A stretch of 64,000 nucleotides of DNA from Candidatus Mesenet endosymbiont of Agriotes lineatus (GTDB lineage: Bacteria; Pseudomonadota; Alphaproteobacteria; Rickettsiales; Anaplasmataceae), in NCBI RefSeq assembly GCF_964019585.1, contig NZ_OZ026454.1, forward strand, positions 1,240,001 to 1,304,000, given 5' to 3'. This document shows, piece by piece, positions 17,483 to 27,281 of the stretch (positions are counted from its first letter, which is position 1; each line of letters begins with the position of its first letter). Below the pieces are notes generated by a model, which made no database searches, was not told where the DNA came from, and saw only the letters and a program-made list of their open reading frames with translations. The translations under genes were made by a program, and so were the position numbers.

Positions 17483-19639
17483 TTAAATAAACGTATGGTC
17501 ACCATGGTGGTGATTTCCAAGGACGTGGTTATCAAGCCCATGGGTTAAATAAGTATTATAATCGCTACTGTGTACAGTAATATCATGACCTTGTATTTCC
17601 AGATGGCTTAAAATATCTGAATCTGATCTTAATAACCCATAACTTAAGTCATCTATTTCATGAATATTGCCGATCACTTTACCATTAGCTTTATTCAAAA
17701 CAACTAGTTCAAGATGATCTTTTCCTTGATGATCTTTAAGATGCATCAGCTGCAACGATATCTTGCCTTCATCTCTAGATAGTTCAATACCATTTTTATT
17801 TTTGATAATGAACTTATTGCCTTTGAAATAATATTGTTCTTGTGATAAGTCACCAATTTTATAGTTATTTTTGTCCAATGCATGCCAAAATTTCAGTACA
17901 TATTGCTTTTCCTCTGATGATGCCTGATCATATAAAGATTTAATATCTTCATATTTAATTTTTATCTCTGCTTTATATATTTTTTGCCCATTAGGAAGAG
18001 TTACTTCTTCACCTTTACCAACACTGAGGATAGTATCTTTTAAAACAATATCTTCATGTTTTGCATGATGCTTATCTACCTTATGTGATGCTTGTGGCTG
18101 ATCACCTTGCATTTGTTCGTTGTAATAAGCATATTTTTGACCAACTTTATCCAAATTTGAGATCAATTTATTATGCAATCCATCATCAGAGATATACTGA
18201 AGTTTAGCATCTAAATATTTAGCAGGAGACTTAAACTTATCTTGATCTAGGTGATAAAAGCCACTTTTAGAAGGGTCATTTTTATCTAGTACATAAAATA
18301 AGTTATTGTATGGTACGTGATCTATACCATCTTTAACCATATATTTGCCTTTGTGGGAACTGTCTTGAAGTTCAGTTATATGCAATTTATTTGTATCCAG
18401 CTTTACACCTTTATCATCCTCATCTCTAATACCTAAGGCCTTTTGACTCTTCTTAGTCATTTTTAAAATTGCAAATGAACGTTCATCATCATCAGGATTA
18501 GCTTTTTCTCTTACCCTATATATAACAATATCACCTTTATCTATGGTATTTTTAAATTCTACATTTTTTTTGCTGAATTCTTTTTCTACCTGCTTTTGTT
18601 CTTCTACTGCTCTATCTTCCTTTTCAGCAATGTTATTAGACACTTGTGTAAATATGTTTTTTTGTTCAATATCGTTACCATTATGACTTAGCAAAGTATT
18701 TTTGACATCCTCTAAAAACTTATCGCTATCAAGGCCACTAGGATATTTATTTTGCTCTTTATAATCTTTACTATAAGAATCAGGATTACGAATTACAGCT
18801 GAATAATGAAAACCATGATCTACAATTTCAGAACCATCAGGTGATACCTCCACTGAAAGGACACGATTGTCAACTGGAAGATTACCAACGAGTACACTAC
18901 CGCCACTATCCCTAACATATAGTTCGTTTCTATTATTATGTCCATTACCAATATAAAAAGTTTTAGGGTCTAAATCAAGGTAACCATCAACATTATTAAA
19001 TTCAACATCTTGCCCCAATGCTTCACGTAAAAAGTTTTTACTTTCTTCTGTAAGCTTTATGCGTACAGAAAAATAATACTCATCTATAGGTTCACCTCTT
19101 TCTATTATAAAATTCAGAACAATAGGTTTTTGTGCTTCAGGTTGGATCGCATTGTTATCAACAGGGTTTTGTTTAGAAGAGTAATCGTCTCTATCAGCTG
19201 TTCTTTTCTCTCTTGCTCCACTGCTTTTCGCATAAGCTGCTGGCTGATCACCTTGCATTTGTTCATCATTAGACTGTGATTTTTGATTTTCTGGAGTATA
19301 TATTTTCTGATAGTCTGTATACCCTCTATCAGTACCACCTATGTCTCCTTTTCCTTGATCAAAAGTTATTACTTTAGTCCATTTTCCTAACTCTTTATCA
19401 AATTTATCTTCTGTATTAACTTGAGGTGCAACAGACGCTAAGAAATCAGTGTAACTGTAGTTATAGTCAACAGAGAAGAATATCTTATCTTTGTAATTGT
19501 GGAAGTTATTAGATAACATACCAATTTCCTGACCATGTTCATCGAATAATTTTACTTTTGTAGAGTATGATATATTAATGTTTAACTGCCGTGCTTCATC
19601 ACTAGTATACCGTGGCAAATCATTTGGATCATATTTCAT
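17483..19639 (-). CDS. Large repeat-containing partner of the M9-like protease
   Basis: A 718-residue hydrophilic protein with no signal peptide and no recognised domain. It looks modular: the linker EQMQGDQP occurs twice (about residue 126 and about residue 520) and divides it into three parts. Short strand-turn units such as HGQEIGMLSNN and NGKVIGNIHE resemble units in the upstream protease (NKIGELLTD, GENVGEFST), so the two probably share a beta-repeat fold. The C-terminus is His-rich (HVLGNHHHGDH). It starts one base after the protease stop codon in another frame, so translation is likely coupled. A secreted effector or a binding partner of the protease is possible but unproven. Confidence 0.7.
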   Translation of the reverse strand: MKYDPNDLPRYTSDEARQLNINISYSTKVKLFDEHGQEIGMLSNNFHNYKDKIFFSVDYNYSYTDFLASVAPQVNTEDKFDKELGKWTKVITFDQGKGDIGGTDRGYTDYQKIYTPENQKSQSNDEQMQGDQPAAYAKSSGAREKRTADRDDYSSKQNPVDNNAIQPEAQKPIVLNFIIERGEPIDEYYFSVRIKLTEESKNFLREALGQDVEFNNVDGYLDLDPKTFYIGNGHNNRNELYVRDSGGSVLVGNLPVDNRVLSVEVSPDGSEIVDHGFHYSAVIRNPDSYSKDYKEQNKYPSGLDSDKFLEDVKNTLLSHNGNDIEQKNIFTQVSNNIAEKEDRAVEEQKQVEKEFSKKNVEFKNTIDKGDIVIYRVREKANPDDDERSFAILKMTKKSQKALGIRDEDDKGVKLDTNKLHITELQDSSHKGKYMVKDGIDHVPYNNLFYVLDKNDPSKSGFYHLDQDKFKSPAKYLDAKLQYISDDGLHNKLISNLDKVGQKYAYYNEQMQGDQPQASHKVDKHHAKHEDIVLKDTILSVGKGEEVTLPNGQKIYKAEIKIKYEDIKSLYDQASSEEKQYVLKFWHALDKNNYKIGDLSQEQYYFKGNKFIIKNKNGIELSRDEGKISLQLMHLKDHQGKDHLELVVLNKANGKVIGNIHEIDDLSYGLLRSDSDILSHLEIQGHDITVHSSDYNTYLTHGLDNHVLGNHHHGDHTFI
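18095..18118. repeat. 24-bp direct repeat, copy 1
   Basis: TGGCTGATCACCTTGCATTT plus GTTC is identical to 19241-19264. Both copies lie in one gene and encode the EQMQGDQP linker. Confidence 0.9.
19241..19264. repeat. 24-bp direct repeat, copy 2
   Basis: An exact copy of 18095-18118, 1146 bp away in the same reading frame. Recombination between the copies would delete the middle module in frame (1146 is a multiple of three) and give a shorter protein. Confidence 0.9.
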
Positions 19640-19640
19640 T

Positions 19641-21683
19641 TCAAATATTCAGCCCTATATTTACATGCTTGTGTGAATAATCCTCTTTTGCATACTTATG
19701 TGCAAATACTGGATCAATATATCTGTGTTCATCCGTAATGTCACTTGGCATACCATTAGGCCATTCATTACCATCTTTAGTTACAGGCACTAACTTCTTC
19801 ACACCATCTTTCTCTATTAGTTTTAAGTGAGTAATTTCTTTCGGTAGTTGATAACGCATATCCTTGCCATGATCATGAATAAAGAAATCACCTTCTGTGT
19901 TAATATAAAAACCCTTATTTTGAAATGTATACATAAAATTATCTTGCTCTATTTTTGCTTCATATACATCATCTTCCATTCTTTCAGTCCCTTTGTTATC
20001 TAGTAATTCTCCTCTTTTTACCACAGTATGTACTTTAGCAGTTTCTGATTCTGAGTGATCTAAAAATCCAGTGCCTTTAAGCAATAATGAATCATCTACC
20101 TTGCTGATATGATTAATGCTTGGTTCAAGAAGCTCATCTCTATGTAAATGTGGTTTGTCATAATATTCATCTTTACTAACGCTTCTTCCATCTATAAGAG
20201 AAGCTGTAAATTCACCACTCTCTTTTGTTACAGCAATGTAAGCCCCACCTTCATATTTTGTGTGTAGACCCATTAAATCATCTGCAAAAATAAATGTCTC
20301 CTTATCGCTTCCTTCTACGCTTTGGAAATAACCACAATCAGTAAGTAATTCCCCTATTTTATTATCACCATCATATATTGATATTCCATTTCCTAGCTTT
20401 GCTGAACTTGCACCATCTGACCTCACAGAATATATTTTGCCATATTCAAAGTCTATAGATGATCCATTAGTACTTCTTACCTGGTTTGGATCAAAATATG
20501 TTAGTTCTTTTATTATATCCTTTCCAGCTTCTTCACCTCGTTTATTTATTATTATTCCTACTCGATATTGATACTCTTGACTATTTTTATATTCATTACC
20601 ATGTTCATCACAGTAAATTAATTTCATTTTACCATGATAATCTACTAGTTTCATAAAGCGATATTGTTGTTCTGATATATCAATATGATCTCCTGTAGCT
20701 TCATTTTCAACACGTAAATAAGAACCCGTACGATAATGCGATGTAGTAGAAAACTCCCCAACGTTTTCACCATTCATTTTTTCTATATTAGCTTTGTAGT
20801 AAGATACGTCTTTTATTTCTCCATCCACTATTTCTTTTTTAGTTGCAATGAATTCTCCTTTTGTTACTTGCAGAGCATTCATTTCTTTCATTGCAGTTTC
20901 AGTATTATGCTGAGATAGCCAATCTGTGAAATCTTCCTGGTTATAATGTGAACGTATTAATTGTTCTGCACCATTACTATCACCTTTTTTTATTGCTTCT
21001 AAGTACTCTTTCAATATACCTCGATCTTTCATATACATTGTAAAAGCATGACCCATTTTATATACCAAGCTGTTATCTGTAGCGTTTTCTGAATATCCTA
21101 ATTCTAAGATGCTATCTATATCAAGACCTCTTTTACCTATCGCTCTTTCTGCCTCATCAATGCTAAACCCTTCTTGAGTATTGAAGTTTTGATCTGAGCT
21201 ATGCTCAATGTAATCAGCAACACCTTCCATTAGTACAGTAGGAAGTGATTTACCTTCCGTAGCAACATAAGTTAATCCATGAGCAAATTCATGTTTTAAG
21301 TTATGGATACCACCAGCTTGATAAACATACATTTCAGCAAAGGTACCTTGTTCTCCCCTATAATAAGTTTTACCACCTTCATCTCCAAGACCTAAACCAA
21401 ATCTACTACCAAGATGGCTATAATCATCTTTATCATCAAAGATATAAATTTTAAGAACTTTCTCTGAACCACTTTGCTCTAAATTAGATAAACTTTGAAA
21501 ACCTGTAACTGTTTCTTTTACATCAGATTCGATCTGAGCAATTTTGTTTGGCTTTAAGTTGTGATAATAAATCTCTACTTTAATGTTTAAATCAGGAAAA
21601 TTCACCACGTGTGGCAAGCCAAATCCTTTATTATTATTGTTGAAATATTTTTCAATTGCACCATTATACTGTTTTGTACTCAT
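19641..21683 (-). CDS. M9-collagenase-like zinc metalloprotease
   Basis: A 680-residue protein, first gene of a two-gene operon. The N-terminal 280 residues resemble the catalytic part of M9 bacterial collagenases. They contain LKIYIFDDKDDY (about 78), a GGKTYYRGEQGTFAEMYVY strand, zinc-binding HEFAH at 131-135, then LMEGVADYIEH with Glu153 as the expected third zinc ligand (the EG-type glutamate of gluzincins). The other 400 residues are beta-rich units of unknown type (GENVGEF, NKIGELLTD). No signal peptide is seen, so export would need another route such as type IV secretion. The ATG at 21683 follows AAAGGGGA; an upstream in-frame ATG at 21725 is less likely. Substrate unknown. Confidence 0.75.
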   Translation of the reverse strand: MSTKQYNGAIEKYFNNNNKGFGLPHVVNFPDLNIKVEIYYHNLKPNKIAQIESDVKETVTGFQSLSNLEQSGSEKVLKIYIFDDKDDYSHLGSRFGLGLGDEGGKTYYRGEQGTFAEMYVYQAGGIHNLKHEFAHGLTYVATEGKSLPTVLMEGVADYIEHSSDQNFNTQEGFSIDEAERAIGKRGLDIDSILELGYSENATDNSLVYKMGHAFTMYMKDRGILKEYLEAIKKGDSNGAEQLIRSHYNQEDFTDWLSQHNTETAMKEMNALQVTKGEFIATKKEIVDGEIKDVSYYKANIEKMNGENVGEFSTTSHYRTGSYLRVENEATGDHIDISEQQYRFMKLVDYHGKMKLIYCDEHGNEYKNSQEYQYRVGIIINKRGEEAGKDIIKELTYFDPNQVRSTNGSSIDFEYGKIYSVRSDGASSAKLGNGISIYDGDNKIGELLTDCGYFQSVEGSDKETFIFADDLMGLHTKYEGGAYIAVTKESGEFTASLIDGRSVSKDEYYDKPHLHRDELLEPSINHISKVDDSLLLKGTGFLDHSESETAKVHTVVKRGELLDNKGTERMEDDVYEAKIEQDNFMYTFQNKGFYINTEGDFFIHDHGKDMRYQLPKEITHLKLIEKDGVKKLVPVTKDGNEWPNGMPSDITDEHRYIDPVFAHKYAKEDYSHKHVNIGLNI

Positions 21684-21816
21684 ATTAATTTCCCCTTTTA
21701 GTTGATAATTGTACTTATAATACAATAATAAATCGATTTTACTAAAAAGTTATTAATTTAGAAATATTTTTATTATTATATTAAGAATGAGATACAAACT
21801 TTTAGTATAATATGCT

Positions 21817-22311
21817 TTATATCTTTGTTTTAACTACCACTATAGTTTTAAACAAAATATCATGTACAGTTTGTTTGTTACTAGAAAAGACAGCTGCCAG
21901 ATACCAAGCCGTATTTAGCATTAAAATCATAACTTCTAGTATCGATAAAAAATGCAAAATTGTATGACTTTCTACAATGTTACTTAGTTTATATAATATC
22001 ATCACTATAAGTGGCAGAAAACATTGAGATAAACTTCTATCTAATGCAAGCTCTACCTTAATCTTAGTCTTATCAAGATTTGCAACGTAAATATTCATTA
22101 TCTGCTGTCCAACAGTTGCCTGGTTCGCAGATGAGATAAAATAAGTATAATACAGACAATTCAGTGACATATGTATTACGTTAAAAATAACGGGAAATTT
22201 TTCAAACACTATAAGGAGAATACAACTAGGAAACAAAAGAATAGCTGTATCGATCAAATATGCAGCAAAACGCCTTTGTATTGTTGCAACCTCTACATTT
22301 AAATCATTCAT
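21817..22311 (-). CDS. RDD-family membrane protein
   Basis: A 164-residue protein with the RDD-family pattern: IQRRFAAYLIDTAILL at the start (the Arg and Asp that name the family) and ATVGQQIMNIYVANLDKTKI in the middle. About three or four hydrophobic helices place it in the inner membrane. It is a diverged tandem duplicate of the next gene upstream (22373-22936), 61 bp apart on the same strand. Some RDD proteins have been linked to ion exchange, but the role here is unknown. Confidence 0.85.
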   Translation of the reverse strand: MNDLNVEVATIQRRFAAYLIDTAILLFPSCILLIVFEKFPVIFNVIHMSLNCLYYTYFISSANQATVGQQIMNIYVANLDKTKIKVELALDRSLSQCFLPLIVMILYKLSNIVESHTILHFLSILEVMILMLNTAWYLAAVFSSNKQTVHDILFKTIVVVKTKI

Positions 22312-22372
22312 TACATATTTCTAGCGCAATAAGCCATTAAGTTTAGCAAATTTTAGAAAAATAATAAATAGA

Positions 22373-22936
22373 TTAATTAGCTCTCTTCAACCTTCCCTTC
22401 ACAACTACTGTTTTAAGTAGCATATCATGTATCATCTGATTCTTATTAGAAATGACTGGCGGCATTATATACAACACTATAAAAAATACAAGTGATAGAA
22501 TTTCTATAGTTGTTAGTTCATCAAAAAAATAAGTACACATTAGCCCAAACATTGCTCCAACTATAGGTAGTAAGAATATTAATATTAAAGCCCTCTTTAA
22601 CACAAAACTTATTCTGATTTTTGTCTGATCTAAGCGTACAACATATATACCCATCAATCTTTGCCCCAGTGTTGTCTGTCTAAAACAGGCATAGTATAGA
22701 AATAGCGGTAACAAGGATATCAAGAAGCTTAACATATCTGTACCTAACGTGCCAATATATTCTGCAAATTCAAAAATCTGTTCTATAGCAGCACTGTTGT
22801 GTGACATATAATAAACAAGACCCGTACCTATAAAAGGAAATATTATAAGACTTAAGCCCATAGTGATTACATAATCAACACAAAATGCAATAAAACGCCT
22901 TATCAAACCCGCAGGTTCCAAATATATGTTACTCAT
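22373..22936 (-). CDS. RDD-family membrane protein
   Basis: A 187-residue paralogue of the gene at 21817, with LIRRFIAFCVDYVITMGLSL and TTLGQRLMGIYVVRLDQTKIRI in the same order and several membrane helices. Its ATG lies inside the last codons of the upstream HAD reading frame (8-bp overlap ATGAGTAA), so these genes were translated as an operon HAD-RDD-RDD. If the HAD frameshift is real, coupling from it would be lost and this gene would rely on its own ribosome binding. Confidence 0.87.
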   Translation of the reverse strand: MSNIYLEPAGLIRRFIAFCVDYVITMGLSLIIFPFIGTGLVYYMSHNSAAIEQIFEFAEYIGTLGTDMLSFLISLLPLFLYYACFRQTTLGQRLMGIYVVRLDQTKIRISFVLKRALILIFLLPIVGAMFGLMCTYFFDELTTIEILSLVFFIVLYIMPPVISNKNQMIHDMLLKTVVVKGRLKRAN

Positions 22937-23575
22937 TATTTCCCTTCAATATAGATGTTACGAGTAACATAAATTGATTAAAATTTTCAAAACATAATAA
23001 ATCTTCATAACCAAGCATGGGTTTACCATATATAATTGGCAAACAGTTTGCATTTTGAGCACAATGCACATCAGTTATGCTATCACCAACAAATAGCACT
23101 TCATTACTTGGTTTGATATTGCTATCTTCCAAAGCAAATAAAATAGGAAGCGGAGATGGTTTTCTTCTGAAGTATCACCAGAACCTACAATTTTTTTGAA
23201 GTAATGACTTAACCCTAAGTAGGCAACTTCTTCACGTAAATTATTACTCTCTTTATTGCTAACTATTGCCAAGTATAAATTGTACTGCATTAGATTTTGC
23301 AGCATTCCTACCACTCCTGGATTAAGATTAAGATCCTTTATAGGTGATTGCTGGTCTAGATATTGTTGATATATTGCATCTGCTTTTTTCCATCTATCGC
23401 CAAATAAGTCAGTTAAAAATTCTTTTCGTGAAACATAACTATGTCTACTTGACTGCAGATTATCACTTCTCATTTGCTTTAACGTATGATTTATTGCTGC
23501 ATTTATACTTTGCTGGCTGTCAACTAGTGTATTATCCCAATCAAATAATATTGCTTTTGGTACTTTTTCTAACAT
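22929..23575 (-). pseudogene. HAD-superfamily phosphatase (Gph-like), frameshifted
   Basis: The first 140 residues form the N-terminal half of a phosphoglycolate-phosphatase-type HAD enzyme: catalytic DWDNT at 12-16 (motif I), a helical cap, and IVSNKE (motif II). After GSGDTSEE the frame changes near 23157-23168. The correct continuation, PSPLPILFALEDSNIKPSNE then VGDSITDVHCAQ (motif IV), is in another frame. One missing base accounts for the break. All motifs are intact in the joined protein (about 215 residues), so the damage is recent, or a sequencing error. The likely role was clearance of 2-phosphoglycolate or a similar phosphate ester. Confidence 0.85.
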
Positions 23576-23668
23576 TTACGCACAATTTATCTTAGGCAAG
23601 CCATAATACTATTTTACTTTTAATAAAATATTAATATCATTTAACTTCAAAGGTATTTTATAAAGTTA

Positions 23669-24775
23669 GTGGAAGAAATTTCAGGCTTAAATTTTACTAT
23701 AAAGAGAGAAAACATCTTAAGTGCATTATCTTGTATAAGTGGAATAGTTGAGCGGCGTAATGTCATAGATGCCTTATCCTGTGTTCAAATCAAAGCGTCT
23801 CAGAATACTGTAACACTCACAGCATCTGATCTTGATATTTCTATTATTGCTTCGCTTGAAGCTCAAATCTTCACCACAGGAGAAGTTAAAGTTTCAGCGC
23901 ATATGGCTTATGATATTATCAGAAAATTACCAATTGGTTTGGATGTTGAATTTAGATTAAGCAACACTAAACTATCTATAACATGTGGTAACTCAAGCTT
24001 TTCAGTACCAGTTGTTACAGCAGGAAAGATCTTTCCGATTGAAGAGGATCATTTTATCTTCAATTTTGAGTTGCCAGCTGCAGATTTTTTTAACTTCTTA
24101 ACTAAGATAAAATTTGCAATGTCTGCAGATGATGCTCGTTATAATCTAAACGGTGTTTATATTCATAGTTATAAGCAGACCTTATGCTGTGTTGCAACTG
24201 ATGGTCATCGCCTATCGAGTGCGAAAATTAAACAAAAAATTGAGGATGATTTTGGCGTGATAGTCCCACGCAAAGCCGTTACAGAAGTTTTGAAAGTCTT
24301 AGATGAAAAACATAATTTAATTATCAAATTATCACAAACAAAAATACAATTCGAATGTTCGCAATATATACTAACATCTAAATTAGTAGATGGAACTTTT
24401 CCAGACTATGAAAAAATAATCCCAGCTGACGAAGGCATGTCCTTGGTGATTGATAGTAGTAAATTTGCCGATGCCATAGATAGGGTATCTGTTGTTATTT
24501 TAGATAAAGTTAAGCCTATAAAATTTTTCTTAAAAAATAATGAGTTAATTTTGCACTCTGTATCATCTGACTCTAATTATGCTACTGAAAGTTTGGAGGT
24601 TGAATACAATGGTAAAGAGTTAGAAATAGGGTTTAATTCACGTTATTTACTTGAAGTTTTATCTTGTATAAAAGGCAAATGTGAGCTTATTTTCTATGAT
24701 GAAAACAGCGCTATGCTGATAAAGGATAGAGATTCAAAAAGCTTTTTACATCTAGTAATGCCCATGAGGATTTGA
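23669..24775 (+). CDS. dnaN: DNA polymerase III beta subunit (sliding clamp)
   Basis: A ring-shaped processivity clamp of the replisome, loaded by the DnaX complex. It has 368 residues, standard length, with three repeated clamp domains (starts near 1, 125 and 250), including LSCVQIKAS, YNLNGVYIH, VATDGHRLS and the C-terminal HLVMPMRI where client peptides bind. The start is GTG at 23669 with AAAGG about 15 bases upstream, which is a weak signal. It is not next to dnaA, so it gives no evidence for an origin here. Confidence 0.96.
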   Translation: MEEISGLNFTIKRENILSALSCISGIVERRNVIDALSCVQIKASQNTVTLTASDLDISIIASLEAQIFTTGEVKVSAHMAYDIIRKLPIGLDVEFRLSNTKLSITCGNSSFSVPVVTAGKIFPIEEDHFIFNFELPAADFFNFLTKIKFAMSADDARYNLNGVYIHSYKQTLCCVATDGHRLSSAKIKQKIEDDFGVIVPRKAVTEVLKVLDEKHNLIIKLSQTKIQFECSQYILTSKLVDGTFPDYEKIIPADEGMSLVIDSSKFADAIDRVSVVILDKVKPIKFFLKNNELILHSVSSDSNYATESLEVEYNGKELEIGFNSRYLLEVLSCIKGKCELIFYDENSAMLIKDRDSKSFLHLVMPMRI

Positions 24776-24990
24776 TTTCTTTTGTAACAACAATGAGAAA
24801 TTTTTAAATTTGCTTATTAGCTCCTGTAAAGCTACCTAATAGCAATTAGGAAATAAAGTTTATCTGATAGAGAAATAAAATATATAAAAGTTATAGAAAC
24901 TTGCTTAATTCAAAAATTAAGTAAAATGTGTTACTCCAAATAATTGATAAATGCTATTATTAGCATTTATTTTAATTCTAGCATTTAATT

Positions 24991-26643
24991 ATGACAAAAT
25001 ACTTTGATATATTAGTAAAGACTCTTAAAAAGAAAGAATTTACAGAAGAACAGAAAATACTAATAACAGAACTAATTTTAGACAAAGATCCAAATATCGT
25101 TCAAGAGAAGGAATGTTCTAATCACAATATGACAATACTGCATTATGCTGTTTATATAAATAGTTCAAAGATTATCCGGTATCTTTTAGAACGTGGTGCT
25201 GACCCTATGGCAAGAGATAGTATAGGTAATCTACCAATTCATCATACTATAAAATATAATTTTTCTCCTCAGAAAGCTTTTTGGAAAGTTGTAAAAGTAT
25301 TTCTAGATCATGGTGTTGATGTTAATATCAGCGATTTTGATAAAAATACAGTACTTCATTACGCCGTCTTAATAGGTAATTTGGAAATTATAAGTGAACT
25401 TATAGAAGAATATAAGGCTTGTGTAAATGTTGGAAATAATGTTGGAGAGACACCACTTCACTGTGCAGCTGAAAATGGCAGCATAGAGATTGTAAACAAG
25501 CTTATTGAATATGGCAGTAATACCAAAATAGGAAATGAGAAGAATGGATTAACATTGCTCCACTCTGCTGCGCTTGGGGGAAACATAGAAATTGTGAAAA
25601 AATTTCTCAATGGCATTGATCTAAACATTGAACGTAATTGCAGCCTTCCACTTCACTATGTTCATTATGGTTCACTACACTATGATAAAATCATAAAAAT
25701 GTTTTGTGGGCGTGGTGTAGATCTTAATGCTCTTGATAATGATCAAGATACAGCACTTCTTTTATCTATCTTACATTGTAAAACAGAAGCAGTTGAATAT
25801 CTTTTAAGCCATGGAGCTGATGTTAACAATAAAAGATTAGCAAGATATAAAGAGGCTTGTGAGGGAGAATTTGAAATAGAAAAGGAATTGTATAACGCTC
25901 TTATAGATAAAATAGATTTTGCAAGTGATTCACGATATTTGGATATTTTTGAGCTTATAGCACTGCATATAGCAAAGCTAGAAGCCGCAAAACTGGAAAT
26001 TAGTAAAAGCAACCTACAATTGCAAAATGAATTTAAAAATTCAATCCTATTTATAGAAAGGGAAAATCAATACAAAAAACACTTCGAAAAATGCAAAGAG
26101 GAAGTTAAGAGGTTGAAAGAAGCAGATATACTTCTGTATGATTTTTTAAAGGAAGATGATAACAATAAACAGATCAATATATGGATCAGACATAAGGGTG
26201 AAAAGGTGCAACAAAATGGCAAAAGGCAAAAAGTAAAGCTCAATATGAAAAAGTTTAAAGAAGAAATGAAATCATTATATCCAGAATACAGTGGTATTAT
26301 GATTTATAAAATTAATCAGATAGAAAAAGAAATTTTTACGAGAAACAATAAACCATTGATTGGTGCATTGTCACAGCATTATGGTTGGTATGGCTTGCAA
26401 AATATATCTTCTAGTGATCTGGCAATGTTTTTAATAGACAACAAAGATGATTTAATGAAAAAGTTAAGAGAAAGTGGTTTAATATCAGATCACTCTATTG
26501 ATGTTATTGATCACAATGACAGCACATTAGCATATCCATATTCACTGAGAACATTAGCAGCGGCACAATATGTAAGAAGCAGCAAGCTTGACAGCCTAAA
26601 TGTACAACAGATAGGCTCTAGCATTCTCAGTAAGAGAGTATAA
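24991..26643 (+). CDS. Ankyrin-repeat protein with a long coiled-coil C-terminal half
   Basis: A 550-residue protein with no signal peptide or membrane helix. Ankyrin repeats occupy about 45-285 (MTILHYAVYINSSKIIRYLL; ETPLHCAAENGSIEIVNKLI; LTLLHSAALGGNIEIVKKF). A charged helical stretch at about 325-380 should form a coiled coil. The last 170 residues form a Lys-rich unknown domain (LMKKLRESGLI and a Ser/Leu-rich end). A plausible secreted effector of the Anaplasmataceae Ank type. It is transcribed alone, with 215 bp of AT-rich DNA upstream and 74 bp to efp. Confidence 0.88.
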   Translation: MTKYFDILVKTLKKKEFTEEQKILITELILDKDPNIVQEKECSNHNMTILHYAVYINSSKIIRYLLERGADPMARDSIGNLPIHHTIKYNFSPQKAFWKVVKVFLDHGVDVNISDFDKNTVLHYAVLIGNLEIISELIEEYKACVNVGNNVGETPLHCAAENGSIEIVNKLIEYGSNTKIGNEKNGLTLLHSAALGGNIEIVKKFLNGIDLNIERNCSLPLHYVHYGSLHYDKIIKMFCGRGVDLNALDNDQDTALLLSILHCKTEAVEYLLSHGADVNNKRLARYKEACEGEFEIEKELYNALIDKIDFASDSRYLDIFELIALHIAKLEAAKLEISKSNLQLQNEFKNSILFIERENQYKKHFEKCKEEVKRLKEADILLYDFLKEDDNNKQINIWIRHKGEKVQQNGKRQKVKLNMKKFKEEMKSLYPEYSGIMIYKINQIEKEIFTRNNKPLIGALSQHYGWYGLQNISSSDLAMFLIDNKDDLMKKLRESGLISDHSIDVIDHNDSTLAYPYSLRTLAAAQYVRSSKLDSLNVQQIGSSILSKRV

Positions 26644-26717
26644 AGCTAGTTTTAATTAATCCTAATTTGCAATTAAAACTGTTTAGGTTTAGAATGATAT
26701 TTTGGATAGTAATTTCT

Positions 26718-27281
26718 ATGGCAGAAAAAGCAAATGATATTAGACCTGGTCAAGTTTTAGAGCATAACAACAAATTATACTTGGTAACTAATATAATGCA
26801 TACTCAACCAGGAAAAGGTGGGGCTTACATGCAAGTTGAAATGAAGGATATTAAGACAGGTGCAAAGCATTATGAGCGTTTCCGTTCTGGTGCCAATATA
26901 AAAAGGGCAATATTGGATGAAGAAGAGTATACTTATCTCTTTTCTAGTAGTAATATGCTAACTTTGATGAATCCTAAAAACTATGAACAGATAATTATTA
27001 ACGAAGATCTCCTCGGTGATAAGAAGATTTATTTGCAAAGTGATATGAATATCAAAGTAGTGATGTATGAAGGAAATATAATTTCTGCTCATGTACCAAA
27101 TTATGTCACATTAGAAGTTAAAGAAACTGAAGAGACAATAAAAGGACAAACTGTTAGTGCTTCTTATAAATCTGCCATTTTAGAGAATGGTCTGCGAGTT
27201 TCAGTGCCACCCTTTATTAAGGCTAAAGATAAAATAGTGATACACACACCTGACAATAGCTATTATGAAAGAGCAAAATAA
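26718..27281 (+). CDS. efp: Elongation factor P
   Basis: Relieves ribosome stalling at polyproline. It has 187 residues from ATG 26718 (MAEKANDIRPGQVLEHNN), the family's standard start; an upstream in-frame ATG would add 17 unconserved residues. Three beta-barrel domains are recognisable. The loop QPGKGGAY holds the Lys modified in many bacteria. The C-terminus matches the family (SASYKSAILENGLRVSVPPFI). It overlaps the next gene by one base (TAATG), giving a coupled pair efp-IMPase-like, as in related genomes. Confidence 0.96.
   Translation: MAEKANDIRPGQVLEHNNKLYLVTNIMHTQPGKGGAYMQVEMKDIKTGAKHYERFRSGANIKRAILDEEEYTYLFSSSNMLTLMNPKNYEQIIINEDLLGDKKIYLQSDMNIKVVMYEGNIISAHVPNYVTLEVKETEETIKGQTVSASYKSAILENGLRVSVPPFIKAKDKIVIHTPDNSYYERAK

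Noticed and set aside
17483-21683. The two large proteins as a single gene split by a frameshift
   Set aside because: Each has a natural-looking C-terminus and the first has a good ribosome-binding site. A coupled pair is simpler, though a split cannot be fully excluded.
17483-21683. A cifA/cifB cytoplasmic-incompatibility pair
   Set aside because: Two adjacent large genes invite the idea, but there is no OTU/Ulp1-like or nuclease motif and the first gene has an M9-type zinc site.
23640-23670. Replication origin near dnaN
   Set aside because: No dnaA gene, DnaA-box cluster or other origin signature is present; dnaN is commonly away from dnaA in this family.
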